Shown here: positions 37,103-48,265 of the stretch, one piece after another | Position numbering within the stretch: position 1 is the first letter of the stretch | How the letters are laid out: every line of letters starts with the position of its first letter | Source: Tolypocladium sp. Sup5 PDA-1 | Taxonomy: Eukaryota > Ascomycota > Sordariomycetes > Hypocreales > Ophiocordycipitaceae | Length of the DNA: 64,000 nt | Reading direction: 5' to 3' | Assembly: GCA_000750105.3 (NCBI GenBank) | Contig: JPHH03000034.1 | Location: 186,001 to 250,000, forward strand | The notes under the pieces: generated by a model | What the model was told of the DNA's origin: nothing | Databases searched by the model: none | The model's input: the letters and a program-made list of their open reading frames with translations, nothing else | Made by a program: the position numbers and the translations under genes

Positions 37103-37463
37103 ATGCACCCCAGCACCATCGTCCTCAGTCTCGCGGCCCCCGCCGTGGCAGCCGCCAACTTCAACTCCCCCCCGCTGCCCGAGCTCCATGCCCTGTTGCC
37201 CCGGCGGACCGGCGCGGCTCGTCTCCCGGAGGGGGAATGCCGGTCGAGCACGTCCGGCGTCGACGCCGCGGGGCCCACGCCACCGCCGGAGATTCGGTCC
37301 GACCTCGCGGTCCTGGTCGAGACCCCGAGCGGCTTCACTTTGCCACGGGGCCGGGTCTGAGCGGGGCGGTACGGGGTTCAGCTCCGAGATCGAGGCGTTC
37401 TTGACGAAGCGCGGTGCAGCAGGAGCTTCTGATGCTGCTGGCTCGGTGGCTGCTACCGCGTAA
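37103..37463 (+). pseudogene. Small secreted protein, apparently frameshifted
   Basis: The ATG at 37103 opens a signal peptide (IVLSLAAPAVAAANF) and a Pro-rich segment containing TPPPEIRSDLAVLVETPSGF, then stops at 37360. In another frame, from about 37374 to 37463, the sequence reads SSEIEAFLTKRGAAGASDAAGS, which resembles the expected C-terminal part of the same kind of protein. No intron of normal length joins the two frames, so a frameshift and internal loss are likely. The pattern (secreted, PPPEIxSDLA, Ala/Ser tail) recalls fungal infection-structure-specific small secreted proteins, from memory. If expressed, it would be an 85-residue secreted fragment. Confidence 0.45.
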
Positions 37464-38644
37464 GTGCTGTCTCATGGACGGGCTATAAGCCACGCAGAAG
37501 CATCTTGCTGGTTTGCATCGGTTGCAGCCATCACAAATACAGTCGAAACACGCCGGCGTTCACTGGCCAGCGCGGAGCATTCAAAGACCAACGGTCCCAA
37601 GTGTACATGTCGTCGATGGACAGGAGCTTGATGTCTTCCGGAACATCTGTGGCTTTTTGCGTCAACCTGCATAAAATGGGTAAAAGCTGTGTAGCAAAGG
37701 CGAGAGCCTAAGTTTAATGGATTCAAATGGCCAGAAATAAACTACTAGATAGCATGTAATTCCCGTCTTCATGGCTCGTCCGGGAACTGAGAGGCAGCTA
37801 TAGGGTAGCTCAATCTTCAGGCAACGGCCCAGCTTCGGAGGAATGGCCCGTCACCTGCAGGCTTATCGTGAACTTGCAAATCGACATTGCGCGACACTAG
37901 CACCGTGACTCTGTGAAGCATGGCTCGGTTGATGCCTGATTGCGGCGCGTTGCGTGTGCAATACGAGCCGCACAGCCAGAGCAGGGAGTGGTGAAGCGCA
38001 CGTGACCATCGGCGTGACCGGTATGCCCCCACGTGACATGGCCCGGGCTCGGTCACCCCCACCAATGACCAGCAGGCTGCCTGAGTGATGCCCCCACCAA
38101 TGGGGATCGCCTCGGCGCTTGCAGTGGAGGCCAGGCAGCAGCATTCGGGGGGCCCCTGCAGGGCGCGGCTTCGTCCCCGCGCCGCGACACCCACAATGGG
38201 GCCGAGTTGCTGATATCAACCATGCATGGATGCCAGCGCTGTTGGACAGGCAGCCAGATAACGGTCAACGACAGCGCATCGGCCGACGCAGACTTTCTTC
38301 AGACTTTCTTCTTTCAGCCTGCGACGTGTTGCCTGCTCTCTGAGTCTCTGCAACTTGGACCTGTCTGCGGCTGCAGCCTCTCACATCACCGCTCCCTGCG
38401 TCTTCGTCTGCATCATCGATTCATCTGAGAGCCGACCTACGCTGGCAATGCGCTGCTGCGAAGCCCTCGACCGCTAGAGCTCGCGGCTCATTACTCTCAT
38501 CGCGCTCCCGGCGCCGTACAGCCAAGGACCGGCGCTGGTGACTGGACCTGACGATATACCACGGATTCCATCACCAGCACCTCCAGCTGCCTCGACGACC
38601 TCACTTATACGGCCACTCATACGGCCACTCGCCGTCTCACCACC
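37464..38644. other. Intergenic and leader of the HeLo gene
   Basis: 1.2 kb with no supported gene. A duplicated CCCCCACCAATG element occurs near 38058-38102. A tandem TATACGGCCACTCATACGGC lies at about 38607-38626, just upstream of the ATG at 38645. Confidence 0.4.
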
Positions 38645-41600
38645 ATGGACTCCTTCCTCCCCATGGGCGGCTTCCAGCTGCCCTTCCAGCGCCGCCTCAG
38701 CCGTCTCTACAACGACACCAAAAAGTCGAGCGACTTCGTCAAGGACCCCGTCCCCAGCGAAGAGGATCCCGAGATCAAGGGCCTGCACCGCAAGCTGCGC
38801 ATCCAAAAGGACCGCCTCGTCAGCTGGGGCCTCGAGTGGTCCGACCCCAACCAGTCCGCCGAGATCGACGAGTCCCTCTCCAAGGCCGGCCTCAGCGAGG
38901 TCGTCGGCAGCATCATGTCCACCATCAAGGACATCCTGGCCGAGGCCGAGCCGCTCTGGCTGAGCTCCAAGCGCATCATCGAGGGCACCCGCACCTCGCC
39001 GGACCGGAAGCCGCCGCTGGTCCAGTGGGACAAGGGCCGCTTCGAGGATCTCGTTCGCGACCTGACGGCTTCCATCGACACCCTCTACGACCTGTCGCGC
39101 ACCCGCTCGTCTGGCGCCGTGCCCCGGCGCATGTCCAAGACCACCTACAAGGCGTCGTCGTCGGCCGACGAGTTCCGGCCGTTCGAGTCGAGTCGCATGC
39201 AGACGCCGCAGCACATTGATCCCCAGACCCTGACGCACCTGCGGCCCATGAAGCGCGACGACGGCCAAGCCACCATCAGAGAGGTCGTCTTTATGAGCAA
39301 GACGGCCTACTCTGAGTTGACCCACGGCACAGCCCGTGAACCGTGGGCGCCGCTTCTGCTCGAGTACGCCACTTTCGACTCCATCTACGCCACGACGGGA
39401 ATCATGCCTCCCATGGCTCGCTTCGAGAAGCTGTCGGCCGGCCTTCAGCAGGATCCCCAACGCGCCCCTGGCACCTGGACCGGCTTGCCTCGTCTTCTCG
39501 GCTACTTTGAGGACATGGAGAACTCGAGGCTTGGCCTCGTCTACCGTTTCCCGCCGTCTTACAATGCCGTGTCCTTTGAACGGCTCACTCAGAACCCGCT
39601 TTACAACCTTCCAACTCTCAATGATCTCCTTTCTCGCCCCGACTCGGAGCCCCTGCTAGAGTGCAAGTTCAGACTCGCCCACAATCTCACAAACACCATC
39701 TTCGACATGCACGCCCGCGGCGTCACCCACGGCAACTTGATGGACAAGAACGTTTCATTCTGCGACGCCACGACCAAGGATAATGGCGTTGCCGACGGAA
39801 CGGTCGATGTCAGGCGCCCACTCGTCTCGTCCTTTGATCTGTTCGCAGAGGGCGACTCCGTGGTCGACTTTTCGCTCTGGCGCCATCCGTTGGATCCTCG
39901 CACCGCGCAGACGTCTCCGCTGACCAGGTCGACCGATGAGCGCGTCCTCGAGCTTTACTCGCTGGCCATGGTTCTGCTGTCAATTGGCCTGTGGACGAAG
40001 ATCGAGACCCTCGCCCCCGAACTTGCGACGACTGCTGTTGCCAGCTCTCTCCTCGAGCGACTTGCTGTAAAGTGCGGCAGCCTGTACATGAAGGCTGTCC
40101 AGGCATGCTGGCAGGCCACCGACGAAGAGGCCTCGGGCAAAGCTGGCGGTGAGACCCTCCTCTCCGCCGTGCAGGTCCGCGTGAGCCGGTACCTCGAGGC
40201 ATGCTGTATCCTGGACGGCGTTAGCGGGCTGGAGGAGCGACTGACTCAGGAGCTGCACAAAGCGGACTCTGGGAAGCGACAGCCAGCCGGGCCGTCCATG
40301 GACAAGGATGTCAAGTCTTCGATAAACTTTCCCAGCGACAGGAAAGTGTCGACTCAAGAGTCCACCATCTCCAAGGAGCCGAGGACCATGGCCCCCGCGG
40401 AAACCGACGTTGATGGTACGGTCTCAGTCTCCCTAATCACAAGATGTCCTTCGCTAACACTCGACTAGATGTCCTCGGCAAGGCAGCCAGGTCGGAGATC
40501 AAGATACGCCTCTATCCCCATGTCCCCCTCGCACCAGACGTGGTTGAAAAGTGGAATACCCTCCTCATGCCCCAGGTCAACCAGGCTCTTCGCCACTTTT
40601 ATCGCAAGCACCCCGAGTCTGTTGAGATTTCGCTCGAGTCGGTCGGGCCGAGCCCTCAGAAGACGCAGCCAACAGTCCTGGTCGTCTGCACGTCGGTCGG
40701 CAAAGTCCGCGCCATCCTGAAGAAGCGACTGGGCGACTTATTTGACGGGACCACGGGCTTTGCTCTCAAGGTCTGCAGAGGGCACGTTCTCCGGTCGCGC
40801 AGGCAGACAAAGCCTGTCAAGAGATCCATGGCCGGCGCGAAGCCGGTAGATCCAAACAAGCCTGACGCCGACGATGACGAGGTCGAGGCCGTCAACCCCG
40901 AGTACCAGGAGCAGCCTGGCAATGGAGCCAGCATCGGAGCCTGGATCGGGGATCGCCACTTGCCCCCAGTCAGCTTTGGTGGGTTGGTCATAATTGACGA
41001 CAAGCCCTACGGCATGACGGTGCACCACATGCTCGACGACCCGGATCGCGACCTTGCGCAGGCGGAAACCTTGCGCAGCAGCGCCTTGCCTGAGCGCGAT
41101 TGGTATGCCGAATTCGCCGAAGGGAGCAGCGGCGACGAAGACTTTGCCTACGAGCTGTCCGACACCGAGTCCGAACCGTATTCGGACAGCGATATTACGA
41201 GCGACTATGGCGACGACGAGGAGGAGGACGAGTTTGAACCGGGGGACATCCCAGGTATCGAGCCTGGATGTGGTGACGGCTACATTGTCACCCAGCCCGC
41301 CCTGGACGACGTGGAAGACGGCTTCTACCCCTGCGCGGAAACCGAGGACGAAGACCACCTTGATTCTTTCAGCTTGGGCGAGGTGTTTGCGTCGAGCGGC
41401 ATCCGCCGCAAGCAGGCAAATGGCATGGTGCACGAGGTGGACTGGGCCTTGTTCGAGTTTGCCGACGGGCGTCTGCCAGAGGACAACTTTATTCCCCATG
41501 CTTTGGAGACTGCATTGCCAGGGCGAGTGCGCCCTGGCAAGAAAGACGATGTGGCGCTACTGCGTCCGACGACTGTTGCGCCGTCCTCGTCCCTCCCCGG

Positions 41601-42258
41601 CATGGAGGTCCAATGCATGGCGCGGACAAGCGGGCTGCAGACTGGCCAGATCCTGCCAGCTCTGACCAGCGTCAAAATCTACGGCCGCACGTCGCCCAGC
41701 CATACGTATCAGATCACCAGCGTGCCGTCACCCGCCGAAGGGGATGCGGATCGCAGCCGTGGCATCCCCATGGGTATCCCAGGCGACAGCGGTGCCTGGG
41801 TGGTTGACCGCCACCAAGGCCAGCTCTGCGGCCATGTGTTGGCCTGGAGCCAGCGGAAGCATGTTGCCTACATCTGCCCCATGGATGTGCTCCTCCTCGA
41901 TGTCGCGCAGACGCTCGAGGCTACCGAGGTCAGACTCCCGGGGGGCGAGGCTGTCGTGACCCTCGGCGATTTAATCGAGCGCGCAGACTCGGGAAGAGAT
42001 GCTGGAGCTGGGGAAGACGAAGACCTGGACGATCTCGTGGAAGAGGAGGAAGATGACGAGCCGCCGCCGCTCACGGAGACCGCGGCACGTGTGAAGGGTT
42101 CACCGGCGAACAGCTCGTCGAGCATCCACAGCCTCAGCCTGAGCAACCAGGGTTCCTCCAGCCCGATGCGGCTCGAGAACTCGAGCGAACTTCGGGGGCT
42201 CGCGAGCAGATTGGAGGACTTGAACATTGGCAGGACCCGGAGGATTGGCATCAACTGA
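38645..42258 (+). CDS. HeLo-like / pseudokinase / trypsin-like protease fusion, 1186 aa
   Basis: Exons 38645-40415 and 40469-42258. The 53-base intron has GTACGG, GCTAAC and CTAG. Three parts are visible. Residues about 10-155 resemble a HeLo (HET-S N-terminal) domain: helices with LHRKLRIQKDRLVSWGLEW, the region where HET-S has its LxxAKxRLxxWG motif. Residues about 230-490 look kinase-like, but the catalytic loop reads HGNLMDKN (362-369, the HRD Asp replaced by Asn) and the DFG site reads SFD, so it is probably a pseudokinase. Residues about 740-1075 look like a trypsin-like (PA clan) peptidase with a possible triad: His776 or His777 (VHHML), Asp915 (EVDWALFEF) and Ser1031 (GIPGDSGAW). A very acidic stretch (about 810-855) interrupts that domain. 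No signal peptide or membrane span. A cell-death or stress role is inferred from HeLo domains and from the similar layout of MLKL. Confidence 0.72.
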
Positions 42259-42459
42259 GGGTTTGGGCATGGTGGAAGTCATTCGTTCATGTTACTTGGG
42301 AAGGAAATGGGAACGGCGATTCTTGAATACCCTTGGATATAAGATGTGTGTCGCATTCACTTGGCAGCGTTCAATGGGAACTGCCATAAGGACTGGAGCG
42401 GGATTGCACGCCGGCGTTGCTTGGTCAATATGTACTCGATGAGCCGTTCATTGACATGA

Positions 42460-43513
42460 TCACATGAAGTCGTCCTCCCAGTTGGCGTCCCGATCCTGGT
42501 TACTCGTCGACGCCATGTTGTCGTCCGTAAACAGGTCGTCGTACGCATGGTCCTTTTGCCACTTCTTTTCCTGCCACTCCTTTGCCTGCTTAGCCTCTTC
42601 TTTCCGCTGTGGATTGCAAACGTCAGCACGCGCTCCGATGTCGGGGTGTTGATGCCTTTGTGCCCGGTGATGCGTGCTCCTCCGTAGGCAGCGAGCATCG
42701 TGAGATACGAGCTAGCGAAGCATTGGGGGACGGGGCGACTACTGACCCGTTGTAGCTGTGCTGCCTGGTCGCGGCGGCGCAGGTCCTTTAGGCGGTCGTC
42801 GCGCTCTTGTTTCAGGTCGGGCTTTTTCTCGACCTTGGTCTTGTTGAGGCGGTTGACGATGGGGTTCTCCCGCTGGGCGACGAGCACGCGCTTGACCTAC
42901 GGCGTGTCAGTACCATCGGGGGCTGCCTGGGGGGCGGGCTGACGCACCTTGCGCTGGTCCTTGAAGCTGACCTGGCCGACCTCCATGCTGCCATCTTTCT
43001 TGAGGTTGGACCAGGGCGTGTAGATGATGGTGATGTTGTCTTTCTTGTTGCCTGGCGGACGTTAGCCCCTTGCATCGGGGAGTCAGTGAGGGATGGGTTC
43101 GCACCCTCGATGGAGTTGGCCTTTGTTAGCTGGGCGAGGTCGGTGACGAGGTCCTCGGGGAGGGCGTCCCAGGACTGGCCCTCTTGCATGCGGAGGTAGA
43201 TGTGCGCGCTGGAGAGCTTGTCGACGTGGAACTGAGGCTGGACATTAGCCAAGAACAGACTGTGATGTGCACAGTGAGATGCCATACCCTAGATCCCATC
43301 AGTAATGAGCAGAGTATTCGGGTTGACGCAGGTGGCGCTCACCAGACGTCCTCCTCCCAGCCAAACTTGATCAGGTCCTCATCTGGTGCACGTCAGGAAC
43401 CTGGGGAAGACGGTCTGGTGTAGGCGTGCGTGCTGCTCACTCTCAAACTTGTCCTTGCCGACGTAGATGAACCCCTTCGGCTCGACGACGCTCGACGTGA
43501 AATAATACACCAT
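42460..43513 (-). CDS. CCDC25 homologue (NFACT-R/DUF814 domain), 213 aa, seven exons
   Basis: Exons, minus strand: 43513-43441, 43382-43343, 43288 (a single G), 43231-43105, 43051-42948, 42896-42747 and 42606-42460. The product starts MVYYFTSSVV, continues NEDLIKFGWEEDVW, FHVDKLSSAHIYLRM, KANSIEGNKKDN and YTPWSNLKK, and has a Lys/Glu-rich coiled coil at the C-terminus ending WEDDFM. It follows CCDC25 (208 aa in human) almost end to end. The NFACT-R fold is shared with the ribosome quality-control factor NEMF/Rqc2; human CCDC25 has also been reported as a DNA sensor, and the fungal role is unknown. Between exons 2 and 4 a single 111-base intron would break the frame at the conserved Trp. Two normal-sized introns flanking a one-base exon restore it exactly. 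It converges on the HeLo gene, 201 bases apart. Confidence 0.87.
43288..43288 (-). other. Putative one-nucleotide exon of the CCDC25 homologue
   Basis: Upstream intron 43342-43289 (54 bases: GTGAGC, ACTGAT branch, CTAG) and downstream intron 43287-43232 (56 bases: GTATGG, GCTAAT branch, CTCAG) leave only a G between TAG and GTATGG. That G completes the TGG codon of the conserved EDVWFHVD segment. Confidence 0.6.
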
Positions 43514-44624
43514 TTTCCGCTCTTCGCCCAGCCACACGCTGGAGCACCGTCTATGTGCAGTCGACGATATGGCCCTGGCAAAAGCGCGAGGTGTAAATTG
43601 CTGCGCGCTGTGCTGTATGAGGACTTCGACGCTGGCGGCTTGAAGGGATCGTGAGAGGAGAAATTGGTGGTTGAGTGTTGGGCGTGGGGGTACTTGGTGG
43701 CTAGCAGTAGATGAGGATGAATAAGTGCGAATTGTGTACCTGGTGGGGGGCTCTGGCGATGGTGTCCAAGTATCGGCCTTTAATCCACGTGATTGCTCGC
43801 CGCTCCCGGTTTTGGCTCCAACAGCACGCAACCAAGTGGAACGCTTGCCCTCCAACAATGTCGCTCCTCCATCGCATCACCGGGACTTTTTTGTTTGCTA
43901 CTTCAAAGTCTCGCGCTGTGCGCTCTTGCCTTTGTCTTTCTGCTGGTTGAGACCTGTCGCCGTGAATCTGGCACCGCCCAATCAAGCCTGGCAGTGCGCC
44001 GTACCGTCTACCTGCGAGTCGAGATCGCGACGGGGATTCCGATCAGGTCCGAGGAGAGAGGCAAGAAGTCAGAGGGCATGGACATTGTCGAGGCTCGAAA
44101 AGAGCTAGATGCCATCGGCCCTGTCGAAACTTGAGACTCGAAAACATTGAAGACAGTTGAGGCTTCCAGACTCGACAGATGTCTCAACAGCCACGTCTCT
44201 CCCCTCTCGCCCCCCACCAGTTCCCAGCAGGGGGGACCGCAAAGTGATTCAGTTGGAACGTTGTACAGATTGCCCTCTCCGGCTGCGCGCTTCGGATCGC
44301 AAGGGGCATGCCTTGGTGGTCCGAAATCTCTCGGCAGTCTCGCGGTGCAACGCCGGACGTCACTCCTGGTCCGGGGTCGACCACCATGACAGCATGCTCA
44401 CGATATCGCCTCACTGAATTGGAACCTGTGCAAGAATAACACCATCTCTTGTCAAGTTGCCCTAAAGCTACGTCTGCTTCTATCTTGGGCCGCCAACAGG
44501 TCTAACGCTCGTGGATCAACTGAGCCAGGATACAGGGGGTTTGTGTAAACCATCGCCGGCTTGACGCTCTATAACAACCCTTCGAAACCACACCACTCAA
44601 ACCAAGGCCATAGTCACATGCTCC
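43514..44624. other. Intergenic, no gene seen
   Basis: 1.1 kb between the CCDC25 start and the 3' end of the velvet-like gene, both on the minus strand. Short overlapping frames only. Confidence 0.4.
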
Positions 44625-45143
44625 CTATGGAGGCGAGGCCATGGGGAGGCCTGCATCCCGAGCCCTGCGCATCAGGGAGCGCTCTTCGGAGGCTGGAAGT
44701 TTGTCAGCACTTTCATCACTTGCCGCAACCTGAGTAGTCTTACATGGGCCCTCAGAGGCAATATCCGCGTCAAAGACGGAAACGACCCTCGTCGCGAGCT
44801 GCTCAACCAGCGCCGCTCCCGCAAAATCTCCAGGCAGGAACTGGTAAACGTCCACGCGGATCCTGTACGTCCCCGGCTGCGATATCGACAGGTCTGTAAA
44901 GGGGAACACAAACGATGCCGGAGCCGACTGGGACTGGGCAACTTCGAACCGGCTGGCGGCCTTTGTGCCCTCGAGGAAACCATCAACCACCGAGCCCTGT
45001 CGATCAAGAAGAACCGCGGTGGCAAAGTAGTCGACGTTGGGATCGCTCTCCCGGATCGACTGCTTCGCTATGACAGGCGGATACAGATATGCTCCGGCCT
45101 GTGCGCGCTTGGGGGGCTGAACGCCAATCGTGATGTCTGCCAT
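44625..45143 (-). CDS. Small velvet-domain protein, 172 aa
   Basis: Single exon, starting at the Met of MADITIGVQPP. An upstream in-frame Met (45225) would add a basic, unstructured extension and is less likely. The protein is almost entirely one velvet-like domain: QPPKRAQAGAYLYPPVI at the N-terminus (equivalent to the QP-R-R-G-L-PPV opening of VeA/VelB/VosA), DYFATAVLLD, FVFPFTDLSISQPGTYRIRVDVY in the middle, and a C-terminal EERSLMRRARDAGLP tail. Velvet proteins form dimers that bind DNA through a Rel-like fold and coordinate development with secondary metabolism. This protein is shorter than the classical four members and lacks the usual K-FPG/ST-L final motif, so it may be a divergent fifth type. 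A TATATA box (45620-45625, minus strand reading) lies about 480 bases upstream. Confidence 0.68.
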   Translation of the reverse strand: MADITIGVQPPKRAQAGAYLYPPVIAKQSIRESDPNVDYFATAVLLDRQGSVVDGFLEGTKAASRFEVAQSQSAPASFVFPFTDLSISQPGTYRIRVDVYQFLPGDFAGAALVEQLATRVVSVFDADIASEGPCKTTQVAASDESADKLPASEERSLMRRARDAGLPMASPP

Positions 45144-47993
45144 GATGCGGGGGGCGTGGTGTCGTTCTTGAGTATGGTGATGGCGAGTCCTCGTTGTGGA
45201 CGTGTAGCTGACTTTGGTCGGCATGGCGGCTCCTTGATATAGCCCTGAAAGACTGCGCCGTGCGTTCCCCGTTGCGCCTCCTCTTACAGCACCTGGTTGA
45301 AGCGATCCCAGTCGTTGGCCTTGTCGAGTGCAAAGCTTCAATCACAGACCCAGTCCACCGCACACCGGTTTGTGATGGCGGAGCGGCGACAGTTTGCGAT
45401 GCCCGACGTTTTTCGCAACAACATGGGCGTGGCAGACGTGAGCGAGCGAGTGACCGATGACGGCCCCTGGCGGTGACGCAGAGAAAGGGCACGGCGAGTG
45501 GGCTTCCCGACGGGGAGCGGTACGCGAAAGCAGAGGCTGCGATGTAAAAGAAACGAGACGACAGGCCTGCGTCTCGGAGAGGTGAGCGGTCAGGCGCGAG
45601 AGCCGGCTGGGCGGCCGAGTATATATCTGTGTAACGAGGAGGCGCCCGGGCCAGCAGGCCAAATGCCCGGAAAGGGAAGCTTGCTCTCACGGTATTGGCC
45701 GACGGGGGCCAACACCATGCTCCGGAGACGACCCGAACCGGCGCTCGTCGGACTGACGAAGCCAAGTTAGCATCAGCCCTGGCGATGTTGTCTCGTCCTT
45801 TGTCTCGCACGCCGGAGCCAGGCCCTGGCCCCCCGTCCGAGGGTCGTCTTCTCTCGCGACTGACCAATGGCGGTGCGTACCAGCGCCGAGAGCAGCGACG
45901 CATTGGTTCCAGCCCAGCGGATCGGGACGCCTGCTCTGAGTGAGAAGACGATCAGTAATCTCGTCCCATCTCAGACCTTGGATCTCAATGATGGAGGGGA
46001 GCTGCCCACGGCCTGACATGTCATCTGCGGGGCCCTCCCGGGGAGCCTGTCTCAGACGCGAGATGGATCATGGGGGATTGGGCCAACAATGAAGCGGCCG
46101 CGTGCCTCGATGGAGGGCATTCCACGGCCCGCGGCCAGGGCGAGGGACGAGCTGCTGCACTGCCGAGCCAATTGGCATTGTGCCGGGGCTCAAGAGTCAG
46201 AGAGGAGCGAGCTGGAGCGCGCAAAGAGATGACATCTGTGCATGCATGCCCCCTGCGTCCTGATCTTTTCTCGCGAGGGAACAACAAAGCAGCTGCCGTG
46301 CCCTACTGCCCTTGACTGCATGCATTTCGTTTCTCTTGATCGTGTCTCGGGAGCTACCTAATTAAGCGCAAATAGATGACAGGAGGGCCGGGAAAAGCAA
46401 CAACAGGCGAGTTCGCAGCCTGGCCTCGGCACTGCTCGACTCCGTCACGGCAGACTAGACAATCACCGTCGGCCCTGTCACGGCCTGCGGTCAACAAAGA
46501 CTCAACTGAGATGCAGAGGCCCAGCTGCTTGGGACCCCGTGGCGCGCGCTACACAGGCCAGGGGTTCGCAGGCTGCGGGCAGGGGATTGGGATCGGATCC
46601 GGCGTGCCGGTCCTTGCAGCGATTTGATGACGAGGTTCGGAGGGGCCGTGATTGGCGTGCCCTGGTGTTTCTTTTTCGTCGACACCGGTGATGTCAGTGT
46701 GTTTTCCTTCTGATTTCTTTCAGCAGCCAACATGGACGTCGTCATTACGGCGCCGCTGATTGGGCCTCAGCAGCTGTCATCTCCGGGCTGGCAAGGCTGG
46801 TTAGGCTTGGCGGCAGTGGCAGATGCTTGCCCTGCGCCTTGCATAGCTGACGCCAAATGGGGAGGTGCTCGACGTATGGACGTGGAGCTGCCACCAGACA
46901 AGGTATTGCGTACGTTTTGCGAGTCAGACCACTTTCACCACTCCAGCTGCATGCTGCGAGATCTCCGCCGAGATAAGCGATAGGGCAGAGGCACGCCCCA
47001 GCTGGCAGTTCCCAGCTCCCTGGTGCTGGCTCCTGTGCCAGCGGCACTCGCCGGGCGCCTGGACGGATGTCTTGTTACCCGCCGGCCGTGGCGCGGTGAG
47101 ACAAAAAAAACCTGTCTCACGGGGCCTTGCTCCGTGCCTGGCGATTGGGCACGGCAAAGTTTTCCTATTCCCTTGTTTCCTCTCAAAGAAACTCCCTCTC
47201 AAAACAGGCAGAAAGACGACTCCCCCGTCCAGGGTCTCGGCGGAAGCTAGGAGGAGAGTCGGTGCTCAGTTCTGAGAGCTGACAGCTCACAGGCCGATGC
47301 GGCGCGCCACTGCGAAGAATGGCCGACGGGGAGACGGCGCGCACCCTTAAACGGACATGCATTGGGCCAATGCGAGCGAGGAGGCCGGATGGTGAGAGCT
47401 GTGCTTTTGCCTGCGGGAGGCTTGAAGAATGCGGCAGAAGCAACACGACCGCCCGCGTTTCTTCGCCCGGTGCTTTTGCGGGTATGCTTGCGGGTTGCAC
47501 GCGGCGCTGGGAGTCTGGGACTCGGGAGCAGCAGCATGTGCTTGCTCGGCCCAGCTAAGCGGCGCTGGATCGCTGACTTTTAGACTCACGCTCGATATTT
47601 GTATGCGTACCTTATCGAGGGAGACTGATGACGCGCTGTTGAGGACCTGACAGTACTGCCTGCTGCTGGGCGTCAGACCCCAAAGGTCAGTCAGGTAGTC
47701 CGTAGTGTTGTCCAGATCCGAGGTGGGGTTGGGGCTTGGGAGGGCCGCCAGAACAACCATCTCCAACCCCCCTCAATATCAGTTTGGCGCTTCCCTGGGC
47801 TCATTTTTGCAGTACATGTTGAAGTTGACAAAGGACTAGGTAGACTTTCAGTCAGAGTTTAGGCAGCATCGACGCAAGCTGTATGTTCGTAGTCCAATTC
47901 ACGAAGCTTTCGTTGCCTCACGACGCCGGCGGCTGCCACGCCGCCAGCAGCTCTGAACGTTAAACCATGAATGTGCAGTCCGTACGTCCGTGA
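45144..47993. other. Intergenic, about 2.9 kb, no gene supported
   Basis: A divergent region between the velvet-like gene and the secreted-protein gene. Several open frames of 80-300 codons occur on both strands (largest 45004-45903, minus), but they overlap in conflicting frames and show no domain, signal peptide or protein-like periodicity. It probably holds long promoters. Confidence 0.4.
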
Positions 47994-47999
47994 TATAAA
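47994..47999 (+). promoter_or_regulatory. TATA box of the 201-aa secreted protein gene
   Basis: TATAAA followed by GAGCC, 272 bases before the ATG at 48266. The intervening leader contains short upstream ATGs, so either the leader is partly spliced or translation is buffered. Confidence 0.4.
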
Positions 48000-48265
48000 G
48001 AGCCAGGCGTGCCTGGTTTACACTGCCCAAATCCTCGCTCCTTCGGCATCTGCTCACCCTCGTTCTTGTGCACTCGTCGGTTTCAGCGAAGCAATTCTTG
48101 GTTTCTGCCACATGTCGTCGACACAAGCACCTCCGACAACGCCAGCACCACACGTGCCTCTCGTGCAGACCTACACCATCACGGTCCAAGACGGCATTGA
48201 CACCGCGGAGGTTCCCACTGAGGGCTCCTACTACGTCTTCCGCTGCGTCGTCGTCACGTTGCAAT

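Noticed and set aside
45004..45903. 299-codon minus-strand frame upstream of the velvet-like gene
   Set aside because: Arg/Ser/Pro-rich translation of promoter DNA, overlaps the velvet start in a different frame, no motif.
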